From Plutella xylostella (Eukaryota > Arthropoda > Insecta > Lepidoptera > Plutellidae): DNA of 64,000 nucleotides. The notes under the pieces are model-generated. The model ran no database searches, had not been told where the DNA came from, and saw only the letters and a program-made list of their open reading frames with translations. Shown piece by piece: positions 10,508 through 23,019 of this stretch. The first letter of the stretch is position 1, and every line of letters begins with the position of its first letter. The position numbers and the translations under genes were made by a program. The stretch is from positions 10,992,001 to 11,056,000 of the forward strand of contig NC_064003.1 of assembly GCF_932276165.1 (NCBI RefSeq). Direction: 5' to 3'.

Positions 10508-12119
10508 TAGTATAATAAGTAGGTACGTAAGGAACGGATTTTCAGCAACGAAATTACTAATGTTCCTCCACAGACGATGTTTATTATTTTTCAACTGCCG
10601 GACAGGTTCGATAACTTCAATATTGTTCGAAAAGTATATGCACCTCCTCATAGGCTTGAATGCTTGTAACTTCGGTGGTAAAACCAAATCTGGTAACCAC
10701 CTATTGTACGTATTGTATTGTACGTACTTACCTCTTACCTATTATAAACTGATAATGCTACCTAAGCTTTCATAACAACTTTTGTTACCTCTAGTTATAC
10801 GACTTCAGGAAATAATACGAACGCCGTATCAGCTATAGTGTAAGTACTTACATGTTTCATTATTAAGGGTCTGCAATAGGGAATCGAGGGTTGGCATTGT
10901 CATAGAATTATGTAGTAAATGATGCTCTACAGCCTTGAAAAAAATCACACAGGTAGTTGAAGAGTCTAGCTAGGTGCTGAATCATTCGAATTTAAGTAAA
11001 TGATTATGGATAACTGTAAATTAATTTCAGAATATCAAGAAAAACCAGTCAATCACACTCCCGTATTGTAACAACTGTGTCGTAATTATTAAGAATTTTC
11101 ATATGATTTTTATCATATTATAAAGTTAAAGGCTTGGACTAGGCGCTAAATACCTTGTTTTTTAATAAACACACACTTATTTTGTGTAAATTAATCCCAA
11201 ACTTGAGCAATTTTTTTCCCTCAAATCTTCATACAAATATCTATGGCGGCTTTCTGTGTTATAAAATCATAAACACAAGTGACGTTTGACTCAGTTGGCC
11301 GCTGGCCTCCAAAGAAGGGTCACGTCGGTTTAGGCAGCACTGACAGCTCGCGATCTTATCGTGTACAGATACAAAATCACTGCACATTGGTTGTCATTGC
11401 ACTTTTTCAACTTTTATGACACCAACATAATTTGATTTGAAATTGAGGAAGCATAATTCTTCCAGTATATTCAATACATTAAATTAAATTAGATAGTGTG
11501 CAATATTCTCGTGATATTACAGTCTCGTAAAGGTCTGATGAGGAGCAGGAATATAGCGAATGGATCTAAGTGATGACAATACGCACGAACATTAGGTTAG
11601 GGATCAAAAATACAGTCTCTTGGTGCTGGTTGAGGTATGGTCTCGTGAGGATCTGATGAGGGCAGTAACACGGTGGTGGCTCAATTTTATTTCAAAGATG
11701 TTAATAGCTAAAAGCATCGAGTTTGGGCTATTAAGTATGTTTTTCAGAGAGAGAGAAATAGATTTTGTTTTTCCTCTGGATGTGTTAGGTTTACTGGGTT
11801 TACTAAGTTCATTCTGTTAATGGCATCAAGTTGTTATGTGTTCATAAGTAATAATTATTTATTAACAAAATGCTGTTGATTCTCCACGAAAATGTAAAAA
11901 TAAAAATAAAATAAATAAAAATAAATTCGTAACGTAAAATTGTCAATGACGGAATTTCTTCTATAGACAGTAGCCACAAATAAAACAAACGATAGATTGA
12001 TTAGAAGCGTGATTTGAAGATAAAGATACATTTTTTCGACACATATAGACAGCAACAACAAAAAAAATACAGATTTAAAGAAAAGAAACACATACTTATA
12101 CAAAACAACAAAGAAAAAA

Positions 12120-12352
12120 AAAGGATACACATCAAAATAACTGGAAAAAATATAAGCCCCAATTTACTTGTGTGGGACAGGGAGTACCATAATATTTTTT
12201 TGGGGGTACTCCCCATCTATGCGAAATATAAGCTTGATATATTTACCCGTTTCTGAGAAAAAGGGCGGTGACAGACAGTCAGTCAGACAGACGGACAACA
12301 AAGAGATCCTATAACGGTTGCTTTTTTTCATTTGACGTTCGAAACCCTAAAA
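12120..12352. repeat. Interspersed repeat with (ACAG)n-rich segment and CGAAACCCTAAAA end
   Basis: The element has GGGGGTACTCCCC, then TTTCTGAGAAAAAGGGCGG, then a GACAGACAGTCAGTCAGACAG run, and ends in GAAACCCTAAAAT. The last part parallels 29095-29213, which also has a GACGGACAGACGG run followed by GGAACCCTAAAAA. This suggests related 3' ends of one arthropod repeat superfamily. The class is not decided. Confidence 0.6.
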
Positions 12353-12967
12353 TTAAGTAAAAATATTATGCTGCCAAAAAATGTACTTACAGGTATTGAA
12401 AAAGCGGTATATAAACAAATTATACCAGCAGAGGGTTCACCATTTAGCTGAATGTTACTTAGAAAACGGCCTTGAGTGGCGGTCAAGTTGGTCCCCGCCT
12501 GCGATACTTTCCATTAACATTGGGACTCGTTTTCATGTTTTTAGCGTACAGTCAGGTTTTTAGTTTTTTATAATTGTATTTTTTTATTTGTAACTTTTTA
12601 GTTGTTTTTATTTTATGAAATTTTACGTCGGTAGGTAGTTCATGATCATTTTTTATTTCAATAATTTTGGTGTTGTTATTTAAATACCTTCAATCAAGTC
12701 CTTTCATTTGATACCTTACACGGCAAAGTTGAATTATAATTTTTTCGATCATCACGTTATGTCCTCAAGAGGGCGCTATGTACATTTTAATGGAACGTCA
12801 CATAGCCTATAGCCATCGCGCCATCAATACGCTTCTAACAATACCTCATACATCAAAATCTATCAAGCCACCACCAACAAAGAAACAGACAAACATACAT
12901 ATATACATACATACAATCAAAAAACATTACCCTCCTCCTTCGGCAGTCGGGTAAAAAGGAGTAAGAC

Positions 12968-13133
12968 AGGGGGTCATTCTGAACTTTTGCTCTACGAGTT
13001 TTGGAAATTAACAAAAAAAAACCTTTTTCATAGAAACTTTGTTGGACATGTGACTTTTTACCATGGAAAACGAATATTTTTTTTCGCGAATTTGCAAATC
13101 TCGTAGAACAAAAGTTGTTCAGAATGACCCCTT
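12968..13133. mobile_element. MITE, ~166 bp, GGGGTCATTCTGAAC ends
   Basis: Left end AGGGGGTCATTCTGAAC and right end GTTCAGAATGACCCCTT are inverted. The arms continue for about 40 bp (ACTTTTG...CTACGAG) with small gaps. Flanking duplication is not clear. Confidence 0.75.
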
Positions 13134-13572
13134 GAGTCATCCCCTTTTGGCTTAGTATAGCCCTTTTGCGACACTATGTATTTACTTTGCTTTGTCGTCG
13201 GGGTTCAGTTGGCTGGAGGATGCCCGAAACTTATTATCTACACTTTAATACTTTTAGTTACCTTTCTACTACTCTACTTGTAGTAAATACCACATTTGTT
13301 TGAGAAAGCTAATCGGGTTCCGAGTATAGAGTAAAGTGGCACCCCTATTAATTTCTACTCTTTCCTGGTGCCTACCAGTGTAAGTAAGAATTATACTTAC
13401 TTACCTTAAAATCACCCAAAATGTACTTGAACATAATTGTCAATAAAGTTGGCGAGTAAAAGTTTATCGACCCACTGTGCAAACTTACATGTGTGCGTGT
13501 CACTGCGTGTGCTGTGTGAAGAGCATTGAAAACCCAAAATTGGCGCGGCACGTCACCCTGTACGGGCCCTTA

Positions 13573-13693
13573 AGGGCGTCTTGCATAACAAAGTTAAATA
13601 AAATTAAATCTATGACCTCTTGCTCTGACATTATACTGTCAGAGCAAGAGACAAACTATTTAATTTTATTTAACTTTGTTGTGCAAGACGCCC
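13573..13693. mobile_element. Palindromic MITE, ~121 bp, TA target
   Basis: The arms AGGGCGTCTTGC...TGACA and TGTCA...GCAAGACGCCC pair over almost the full length with a 6-nt centre near 13634. TA lies at 13571-13572 and 13694-13695. There is no coding capacity. Confidence 0.85.
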
Positions 13694-14434
13694 TAAGTAT
13701 TCAATAGATAGAGTGTTCACAGTTTGCTCTACCTACCTTCTACCTACCTAAATGTGGTTGGCAGAAAACTGTTTGCCCGTTGGAGACGCAGCTTTAGTAC
13801 TTAGTGAGTGCAGGCAGGAGGCTGCAGTCCGCTCGGTCGCTCCTCGGAGGTTGAACTTGACTTTCTCCCAAGCGCTGGACATCGGACGCCACGCGACGCC
13901 GGGCGCCGCCGCGCTGAGACGATTGCATCCTACTGCTAGTGCTGAGCAATCAATAACTAAACGTGATTATGTTGATAGAAAGAGCATGTTACTTATGTAG
14001 GTGTAAACATTTTGGTAAGGGTACAAATATGGTTGTGAACAGCAGCTAAAGCTGAACGACAGGGGAAACGACCTTAGTCAGGCAGGCGGTGGCTATTTGT
14101 GAAATCTTCGAGCTTCCCCATATCGATCACATTTTGATACCTACACACCAACTCACATTTTTATATCAGATGTTATAAGTATACCTACTTCGAATAGCAC
14201 AGCTTTAAGTTACATAAAAGCTTTTTAAGCTTTAAGACATTCATAGTTTTTAATTCTTAATAAGGCAAAGGGAAAATATTTCTCACTTTATTTTGAACTC
14301 TAGTATTTTGAGTTACAGGCGAGCACCAATAAAAAAAATCATTGCCATGCCGCCATGCCTTGTTTAGGCTTAAGAGGTATTCGTCGCAGCAAGCCGGCAC
14401 GCTAGTAATCGAGCCTCCCCTGTATCGACGAGAT

Positions 14435-14440
14435 TATATA
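14435..14440 (+). promoter_or_regulatory. TATA box of the secreted-protein gene
   Basis: TATATA lies in a locally GC-rich stretch. A non-coding first exon would begin roughly 30 bp downstream (near 14466) and end at 14528 before the donor GTATGT. This is an inference from spacing. Confidence 0.55.
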
Positions 14441-14909
14441 GGACTCGTCATTTCTCCGCCGGCGACACTCTCCTTGCGTCAGCCGTAGACTAGACAGTGC
14501 ACTCATGAAGTGAGCAGCTGCAGACAAGGTATGTGCAGTAGGCAAAGAGATTAGGTTGATTAATTAGGTACTTAATTAATTAATTAGCATAAGTGTTAAT
14601 TGTAATGTAATATAATGAAATATAGGTTGTGGGACAGTTTATCTGATGGTAGGTAACTGTTAAATAGCTGTTAAAGCTCTAAAAGCCCAGGAGTTTGGTC
14701 CACAACATACCTCCCTTTTTTCTAATTTAAAATGGTGGTCTATCAAAACATAAAAATAACAAATCCACCTAAGTAAATCAACTATTCAACAGTATTCAAC
14801 ATCCCCAAAAAAAACACCAATTTAAAAAAACTTGAATAAATAAACTTCCATCTTCCGTCCGTACGTATCTACCTTACCTTTACCTTCATACTAGATGTTG
14901 TTTTTTCAG

Positions 14910-17280
14910 ATGCGTTGGTTCGTGGCGTGTGTGTTGTGTTGTGTGGCGGTCAGCGGTGGCGGTGGAGTTACTAAACAACCGGGTGAGTCTTCAGCTGAAT
15001 AGGTAGCACGGGGCGCATTTAAGACATCACAAAAGTTCTCCGTCCCGCTCGCTCTTGAGGCTGCGCAATATGAGTGAGCGCGATGCAAAACTTATGTCAC
15101 GTCTTAAATTCGCCCCGTGCTACTAGCCCTGATCATAAGCGATACTCTTAAGAGATGTCATAAGCAAATGATCGTCCACTGGCGTACTCTAGGCCTTCCC
15201 CAATGAGCTTTACAGTGCTTTCTCCCCAGCCAGATTTAACTACCGGCTTTCTGCTTACTGAACCATACTTAATAAGCAAATACATAATCATCATCATCAG
15301 TCCGTAATCGTCCAATGCTTGACATGAAACATATAAACTTATATCATTGATGTAGAAAGCAGGAGTGCTCTACCTCATCAACTTCTTTCCAGTAATTGGC
15401 CGGCCAAGATATTTTATTTGGTGGGTTTTCTCCATAATTCAAACTGCAAACTTTATCAGTTACCTACTGTTTCAAACTAATTTTTAGAACTTGCCTGTAC
15501 TTCAACCCCGTTACCATCATTAACATTCAGGTTCAAAAGATTCAAAAGCTTTGACAGCTTATTTCCAGTTACATCTAACTATATCCACCTACCTACTTTA
15601 TTTAATGTGAATGTCCATCTTAATGCAAGCTATAAACATACCATACTTATGTACGTATTTACTTAATTACCGTAACTGTGTGCCTAGGTATAATAAATAC
15701 TCCTTAGCGGTATAATTTACACTTATCAAACATTACCTGCACTCGGGTAACTTGAGTAGAGAAAGTTAAACCAATGACTCAATAATTTCGCAATTAGGCA
15801 CGTTATCTATTACCGAGAACTTACGAGATAAATCTATATTTTCTACATTGCTGCACATATTATATTACCTGGTCTATAGATAGTAGATACCTGGAACTAC
15901 TCGGAAATGAAAATGAAAGTGGGAAATACTACGGGTATTCACACGATCCCTATAATGTTGCCATTCAGTGCAAAAAGTTGCATTTCTTAGTGATGTGACT
16001 GCATCCGCTATTGATATAAATCTACTTCACTTTTATAGAGAGTAATAAGTCTTAGATATCTTGTATCTAGTAATCTAGAAATGCAGTTTTAATGTTTATT
16101 TGATTCTTAGGTTCAATGTTTTCTTGCGTTAAGCTTGTTTCTAGTTAGAACTAGAAAAGCCCGAGGGCTTTAAATGAGTAGAAACTAAGGTTTTATAGGT
16201 TTTCTTGACATCTTTGGCGCACAGTTAGACCGAATCTGTACGTCGCTATTACATCCGTCGCTACTACAACACAAATAATATTATTATCTGAAAGGATTTT
16301 TTCTTAAAAGCTGTTTTGGGATAAATCGTTTTTGGCGATTAAATTGCACCTAACTACTGTTTCAACCGTTTATAAATATTCTCTTCACAGGCATCGCCCA
16401 GTTCTGGACGGACGACTACAAGGTGTTCGAGCACATCTACGGCCGGACCTCCGACCGGGAATTATTCGGAGCCACCGTCCCGCCGACCCTGGCGTACGGC
16501 GTCGATCCCACCAGGTTCAAGATAGCCACCGACAAAAAGGAACTCACTTATGACGATGAAGAAGACACCACGGCTCAAGGCTCGCATGTGGAACCAGGGT
16601 ACAAAGCTAATTACGACACGGGATATGAGCAAAGAGAGCCAGAGAAACCAAGCTACGGATACCACGACAACTATGCCGCTGTCGTGGCTAAGCAGCAGTA
16701 CCTGAAAAGCTTGGAGAAAGAGGCGGTGAAGCCGACGAAGCCTTCCTTTAAGTTCCTGGGCTACGGAGACTTCAAGCCCATCAGCCAGGCCAATGACCCC
16801 GACACCTATCAGTACTTGAAGCATCTGGAAGCCCTGCAGAAGCAGGAAGCTATTGGGTTCCCGCAAGAGAGTGTCAGAGGATTCAAACCAGCGGTCACCT
16901 ACTCGCTCAACCCTCAAAGCATCGGAGTGCCAGTCACAGGACTCTCAGGTCACCAGAATATACTCCACGCTACGAATCCGGAAAACACTGATGCGTATAA
17001 AAGCATCCAGGATATTTTAAACGCTCATGAGGCCAAGAAGTCCAAGACTCGGCCGAAATACGGTCCAGGCGATGACGTGAAGTACATCACATATGGAAGC
17101 GCTAGGAGCAAGAAGCCAGTACGACTAGTTCAGGGTAATGACATATCGAAGTCGTATCGATGTGCAAGTGGTAGCACCAGCCCCAGGTGTAGAAAGAGAG
17201 CGGTGTCGTCGCCCCCGCGAGTCAGAACGAGACAGGTGATCAGGAAGATCAAGCACACCATCGTGAATGATGATGATTGA
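14910..17280 (+). CDS. Secreted tyrosine-rich protein of unknown function, two coding exons
   Basis: Coding exons 14910-14982 and 16391-17280 join in phase 1 to give 320 residues. The ATG follows directly on a TTTTTTCAG acceptor, so the first exon (about 14466-14528) is untranslated. Residues 1-16 (MRWFVACVLCCVAVSG) form a signal peptide followed by a glycine run. The mature chain begins GIAQFWTDDYKVFEHIYGR and is rich in Tyr, Lys, Pro and acidic residues. There is no chitin-binding R&R motif, repeat or enzyme motif that I can name. A RCRKR site near residue 290 could be cut by a furin-type protease. An AATAAA lies at 17469-17474. A structural or cuticle-associated role is possible but is only a guess from composition. 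It is convergent with the membrane-protein gene ending at 18121. Confidence 0.75.
15006..15120. mobile_element. MITE in the intron of the secreted-protein gene, 115 bp, TA target
   Basis: Ends GCACGGGGCGCATTTAAGAC and GTCTTAAATTCGCCCCGTGC are inverted with one mismatch. TA lies at 15004-15005 and 15121-15122. It sits 24 bp after the splice donor at 14983. Confidence 0.85.
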
Positions 17281-18120
17281 GGGTTGACGGGAAAAAGCTT
17301 TATAATTTTGTGCAATATTTTTTTCCCATTGTTATTTTTATATCATTAGTAGTAGTAAGTATGTATAAGTACACCTATCTAATTAAGAAAATAGACTGTA
17401 AGTCTATTTATTTATCAATGTTTTTCGCAGTACAAAACACTGATTACCTAACTTATTATAAGTATTTAAATAAAAAATCATACTCATTGCTTTGTCATAA
17501 ATAGCAAGATTGTTAAGCATTCTCATAAAGCTATGTTAAGTTAATGTTGTAATATGTAATAATTAAATTGTTGTTGTTTTTAAAAGGTATTGTCTTATTT
17601 GAATAGGTAAGTAGGTAGGTAGTAGTACCTACTAACGGAAATTAATTTACGGAAATTTTAAAACCTTTGAACAATGGCTACAAACTAATAAAATAACGGT
17701 CACATAGTTAACCAAACTTACAGTTTATTATAAAATACAATAACATAATATTTTAACTTAATTTTCTATTCGAAAATTAGTAAAAATATTGCTTACAATT
17801 TTATTTTACATTTTCACTCATAGTTAATGAAATTGGCGAAAAAATAATAGCATCATATTGCGTCCTCGATGCTATTAATTAGATGCCAATTTTCCATTTA
17901 TAAATATGTTTTATGCTTTCGACTTTGTTTTTTCAAGACACCTATCTTTTATGCCGCTTCATTATACACTTTTGCTAACCATTTTGACTTTTTTGACGAG
18001 CATAGCAAGGGATCTTAGGACAAAAATCTAGGCACAATTTCAAATACCCAGCGGAAATATCCACTGACGAATGTCCTCTAACATACTCCAATAGACTCCT
18101 GAGTAAATAAATAAAATTCT

Positions 18121-20787
18121 CTAATAAATAAAGTTAGGGTTCGTATCGCTAGCTCTTCCAAAATGGCCGCCGCCGTTGGTCGCGGCCTCTCGGCTCTTCC
18201 GCTTGTTGTCCTCGATGGCCTGCAGCAGGAACCGCGGCGCGCTGGAGTCACGATGCTGGCGCAGGTCGATCTCCTTGGACAGCTCCTCTAGGAACTGCCC
18301 GCCCGTCTGCCTGAGGGAAGAGGGGGGTTATTCACGAGGAGGGGTGGATGTGCAGATTTAGGAATATGGTATACTTACATAGGTACATATTTATGCACTA
18401 GCAATGCATTTTTTAGGGTATTCCATAAATGAAGGGTAAATGTGCTCGTCTTTTGTAACTTTTAGCAGTAAAGGGGTATGTAGGTACACAACACAAGAGC
18501 AAACTCTTACACTCCGATAGGATGGATAACGGAGAGTGGCACAGGAGTCACACGACCAATTTTTCCCGTCAATATTCGCCTCCTATAACCTGACTGAACT
18601 TGGAAACCCAACATAAAACCACGTAAAGATTATAATTTAGGGTACATTCGGCCTTATTTTTTGCAAATAACACAGAGACAATCAGGAAGTTACGTAAACA
18701 CAACAAAATCAGAGACAAACATTTATTTTACAAGCACACAAACACTCACAAAGACAGCCCACGCAACCAGGACACCAGACCTCACACGCAGGTGGTCGGT
18801 ACACTCGGTACGCACCGGTCTCTGCCGCTCTCCACGTCGCTGCTCGCCTGGTACATCGTGTAGCCGCGGCGAGACAACTCTTCATCAGGAGAGAGAGTTG
18901 GGTTGGTGAACGCGTGCTTCTGGTCTTCAGCTAGCTTTAGCCTCCTGTGGAAGAAGGGTGAGTAATTAGTAGCTTAGGTAGTCGTGAGAAGTTGCCACTT
19001 TTAAGTGGTGCCATCAAATCAAAAGCAGTAATAGGAACTTATACTATGTCTTCTTCTTGGAATATATTCTGCGTTTAGAGCAGGACTACGGTTAGTATAC
19101 AATACATGGTGTAAAGATTACTTAGGTACTAGTCAGGTGCACGAAATGAGCCTCTCCAAGTAACTGTTCTCTGACCAGTTGGTGGCGAGTTGATTGGTTA
19201 ATTCATTTAATTTGATTCCTGCATGTCTATCTTGGTCTAATGCTATTAAAAAGCTAGATATTACTCACTGCACCCGAACCCTCGTTCCCTGCAGCTCAGC
19301 CAGCCCGCGGCGCAGGCGGCTCACCTGCAGGGCCAGCGCCGCCACGGCCACCAGGAGCAGCAGACACGCGCCGGACAGCACGCCCGCGGTCACGTAGAGC
19401 TGGGTCTGGAGGTCCTGGAACGAAGGAGGAAGATGGGTTATTGGTGTGAGAAAGCCGTTGGGGCGGGCTAAGAATACTATGTATAGATAGATAGAAACTT
19501 ACATAACTTAAATACTATAAACTATGTACAAAAATGACGGTCTTATCGCTTAAAGCGATTTTTACAAGACAACCTTAGGGTGGAAGGATATTTTGATTAA
19601 AGAGGGGTCAAGTGTACTAAAGAATAATAAAGGAAAAATTAAAATAATGATTTAGTTATTATATAAGTCCCTACATAAATATTTGTTTATAAACGATGTT
19701 TATTACTCTTCACGTAAAAAGTACAAAAATGGATTTTCATAGCGCCGGATAGGATGCCCACGGAGTTGTAGAGCTAGGTCAGGATGTCCTGCAGGTGGAA
19801 GATGCTGGTGATTCGGTGTAGGAAGAAGTGTGGGAGAGATCTTGAGGCGCTGTAAGAATTTTCATATGCAGATACCTGACACCCTGGTTTACCACGTAGG
19901 CTACTTTTTATCCCAGAATTCCCACTTAAATACGCTTTAAAGAAAAGCGGAGGCTCATCAAAATCATCACAACACAAATAGAAACACAAAAATTAGTAGA
20001 TAGGTACTTAAGCATACGAAAAACTTAAACATGCTCCATATAAACCATAATTTATGATTGGGGGGTTAATAATGTATGGAACAGACTACTAACCATGCCA
20101 TCAGCCTGCATCAGCCCCAACCACACACACCAAGCAAGGTATCATAGATACATTTAACTAAGTTCATTTGTTTCGGAATCCGGTCCCATTAATGATTTAA
20201 AATACCTGATTCATAATGAATTAATTATTAATCAATGACGTAAAATATTCGTACTAAATTAATGTGTAATCCAAATTTATAAAATGACAAACATACATAC
20301 AAAAATAATGAAAAATAATTTGTGGTGCGGTGCTATGTCAAACCTAAACATATCGGACAAGCGGAGATAAAAAAATACACACTGCAAATTCGTATCTCTA
20401 TATCTAAGAGAAGGTATCCTATCTCTAAAGTTATCTTTAGAATTCTTTCAAAATATCTACGAAATCTATAGTGTTATAATTTGGAACCATGTTTTTTTAT
20501 AAAGATTTGTTTTACCAATGTATTGGATAGTATCGTTCCATCCGCTTTTGTCTTTCTCTAGATGGCTGATTGTAATTGGTTATCAACGTTTTGAGTCATA
20601 CTTATAGCTTCCACATTCAAGCTTCTTTAAAGTTACTATTACTACTAGTTTCTATATCAGACACCAGTAGGGATATAGGTAGGTACGTTATATCACTTCT
20701 CTTTTATATCATTTACCAAGTGTCTTTAATTCCCTATGCTAAGTTTATTTACCTCCCTACGAATGAATAACAGAAAAGACTCACCAT
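18121..20787 (-). CDS. Small single-pass membrane protein, four coding exons, unknown function
   Basis: I assembled coding exons 20785-20787 (ATG only), 19269-19414, 18816-18944 and 18121-18310. All introns are GT-AG and the phases (0, 2, 2) fit, giving 155 residues and a TAG stop. Residues ~7-30 form one hydrophobic helix (VLSGACLLLLVAVAALAL) followed by RLRRG, so the N-terminus is probably outside and the ~120-residue tail cytosolic. The tail is charged, with NPTLSPDEELSRRGYTMYQ and a GGQFLEELSKEIDLRQHRD helix that may be a short coiled coil. I do not recognise the family. Support for exons 2-4 is strong because three independent phase matches hold. The ATG-only first exon (ATG|GTGAGT) is weaker and could be replaced by another upstream exon. 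A TTTATT at 17724-17729 may end the transcript. Confidence 0.7.
19742..19808 (-). pseudogene. Decayed copy of exon 2 of the membrane-protein gene
   Basis: On the minus strand this segment has CTGCAG|GACATCCTGACCTAG followed by CTCTACAACTCCGTGGGCAT. It parallels the real exon start (CAG|GACCTCCAGACCCAGCTC). The encoded residues run DILT-stop-LYNSVGILSGA against DLQTQLYVTAGVLSGA in the live exon. An acceptor-like CAG is kept but a TAG stop and indels disable it. It lies in intron 1, about 330 bp from the live exon. Confidence 0.65.
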
Positions 20788-20855
20788 ATTTACGTTTTAA
20801 TCGGCGCCATTATGATCGTATGAGTCCAACGATGTCGGGAGGAGAACTGGCTCTC

Positions 20856-20893
20856 CTTATCTCTATCAGATAAGACCATGATAACACTTATCT
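20856..20893. promoter_or_regulatory. Cluster of four GATA motifs upstream of the membrane-protein gene
   Basis: CTTATCT (20856), CAGATAAG (20867), TGATAA (20879) and CTTATCT (20887) fall within 38 bp, about 70-110 bp upstream of the proposed start codon on the minus strand. GATA factors drive gut and fat-body genes in insects; the link to this gene is inference. Confidence 0.4.
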
Positions 20894-20899
20894 ATCAAC

Positions 20900-23019
20900 C
20901 ACTCTAGCAAGATCCGTCTAAATGTGTCATTGGCCCTTATGTCACAGGTAATACAACGCGTAATTCAAATTGCAGAGGTAAAATGAAATTGGTTGGTCGT
21001 AGAATGTATGAAAGGATTATAGACGCAATGTTGTTTGTCGTGTGATGATATTGATGATACGGAGGGGATTAAAACAAATTGAATGCAATCAATTGATATT
21101 CATTAAAATAAATTCATAGGTAGAGATTTTCCGCAAAAACTTGTTAAACTTCACTCATGGTAAGTACTAGCTGAAAACCAACACTATGGCCTAACATAGC
21201 ATCAAGCTGAGCTAGAACCATTTTAGCAAGGGGAAGCAAATCTACTCGTACTTTGGTGAAATTTCACCAAACGCTAAACGTATTGAGTAGCCTGTCAAAC
21301 GTCTGTCAGTTAGTACAAAATGTATTTAAAATTTGATTCAAATACGATTTTAAATACGTTTAGCGTTGGGTAAAAGTGACCCTATTGTACTTATGTTTGA
21401 GTAGTTTTGGTGTGTGTTTGAAATAAATATTTTTTTTTCTTTAAAAAAATCTAAACAGGAAATATTTACTATTTACACCCGAAAATCACAAACAATATTA
21501 ATCAAATGGGCGGTTAAATGTATGATGTTGCTTCACAATCGGCCATTAGATTTAGATATCTATTTCTGATTGACATCGCACTTAACCGTATTATTATCTC
21601 AACTCCACAATCCTTCACCTATGAACTGCTAATGTGTGAGTTGGAATGCAAGGGTATCTCCAGCGAATAGTAGATCATCAGGTATTATTATAATATATTT
21701 GCTATTATACTCATAGTTGCGAGTAGATGCGTAATTGATAAACGTGATTGTTTGTTTTGGTAATTGAGGCTTCTAAAGTAATTTATTGTAATAACACTGA
21801 TTGTATTTTTTGGCACTACATCATTGAAACTATGGGTCATTACAGTGATTAGGTTATAATCCTCCGTTTTTTTTCAATGTAGGTAAGGCCTGATGATCAT
21901 GGCGGGGTATTTTATTTAGGCTATTATTTAATGATGTTTCTCAATTCTCATATGAGAAGATTCCTTCAGATTCTGAGATAAGAGTATTTAATAAAATTAC
22001 CTATTTACTGAAAATACGTCTTGTGACTTCATCAGGAGGTATGGAATCTTTGCACGTATAGTTTTCCCCAAATCTTTGGAAAGTCAAACAAAAAAAAGCA
22101 ATCCTTATAATATCACTAAATATACTAAGCTTAGGCTAGAGGTAACCCTTAATTATTGCATTTTTGTAAAATCCATCTGCCGATTTTTGCTACCTCTAGC
22201 AAATCCGCTAAGTTTCCCTGACTGACTGCATCTTCACAACACTGTCAGCCACAAAGCCTATCGGATAGCCACGAAGCAGAGCGCCTTGACATGCCAGCCA
22301 CTGCCAGTTCGGATGCTCGGAACAATGACAAGGCTGGATCACGGGTCCCTACTATGATTCACGAAGCTCCGATTGTTTACTTTACGAGCAGCTTCCACTG
22401 CGGGTCACAGCCGGCTGCTACTGAAGCTGCCTGCAGTTCAGGGTTCAGTCAACAGCACATTATATATTTATACAGAAATCCGGAGGGTACAAAAATAAAT
22501 AAATTGCAAATGGGAATCATAATATTAATCTTAGAAATGGCTTGGTTATCAGGGTTGGATCTGAAGCTAAGATATACATACGTAAGGCAGAGAAACTTCA
22601 TTTATTCGCTTAAAATATAATTAACAAAAAAAAATATGAACATGATTGCCATTTCGCAGAAAATGCCCTCTCACGCGCGAAAAGTAATCCGACAGTAACG
22701 ATCTCGAAGTGCCAATGGCGACCTGATTCCATATTCAACTGCCTTTGTTCTGCTTGTCACCTCAAGGTCCAGAATTGGCGTGAACTCGTGACTACGCCTT
22801 ATGGTAACCCTGCTGGGTCAAAGGGTCAGAGGTAACCGTCATACGTCGTTGGAGTGTAAATGTCTTAATTTGGCAGCGCTGTCGTTGATTTGCGCTTTGA
22901 TTATGACTTTTGAGTGGGTTTGTGGCAGAGACGTGAGCTTTTAGTCCAGCTTGCAATGTCACCCTCAGGCTAATTAGTGTCATACTCTACCTACATTGTT
23001 ATAATAAGTATACCTATCA
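20900..23019. other. Intergenic stretch, no genes recognised
   Basis: AT-rich DNA with one MITE-like inverted repeat (listed separately). GC-richer patches at 22200-22450 and 22640-22980 look like old single-copy or repeat remnants. Frames there (22291-22620 and 22792-22983) lack splice context and known motifs. Confidence 0.55.
21259..21379. mobile_element. MITE-like inverted repeat
   Basis: AACGCTAAACGTATT near 21269-21284 is inverted at 21351-21366 (AAATACGTTTAGCGTT). The flanking TTTCACC and GGGTAAAA also pair. The ends are decayed and no clear target duplication is visible. Confidence 0.5.

Larger units (their letters stand above)
8866..14400. other. Intergenic stretch without recognised genes
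   Basis: Short frames here (for example 9229-9414, 10491-10775, 11620-11820) show no domain, no splice context and no codon signal that I trust. The stretch holds the MITEs and interspersed repeats listed separately. A weak internal duplication is visible around 11521 and 11638 (TCTCGTaAaGgTCTGATGAG and TCTCGTgAGGATCTGATGAG). Confidence 0.6.

Noticed and set aside
13752..14000. 82-codon frame upstream of the secreted-protein gene
   Set aside because: GC-rich and superficially protein-like, but its frame has no family resemblance and it lies in the promoter-proximal region; kept as non-coding.
16462..16917. 151-codon minus-strand frame
   Set aside because: Antisense shadow of the long coding exon of the secreted-protein gene.
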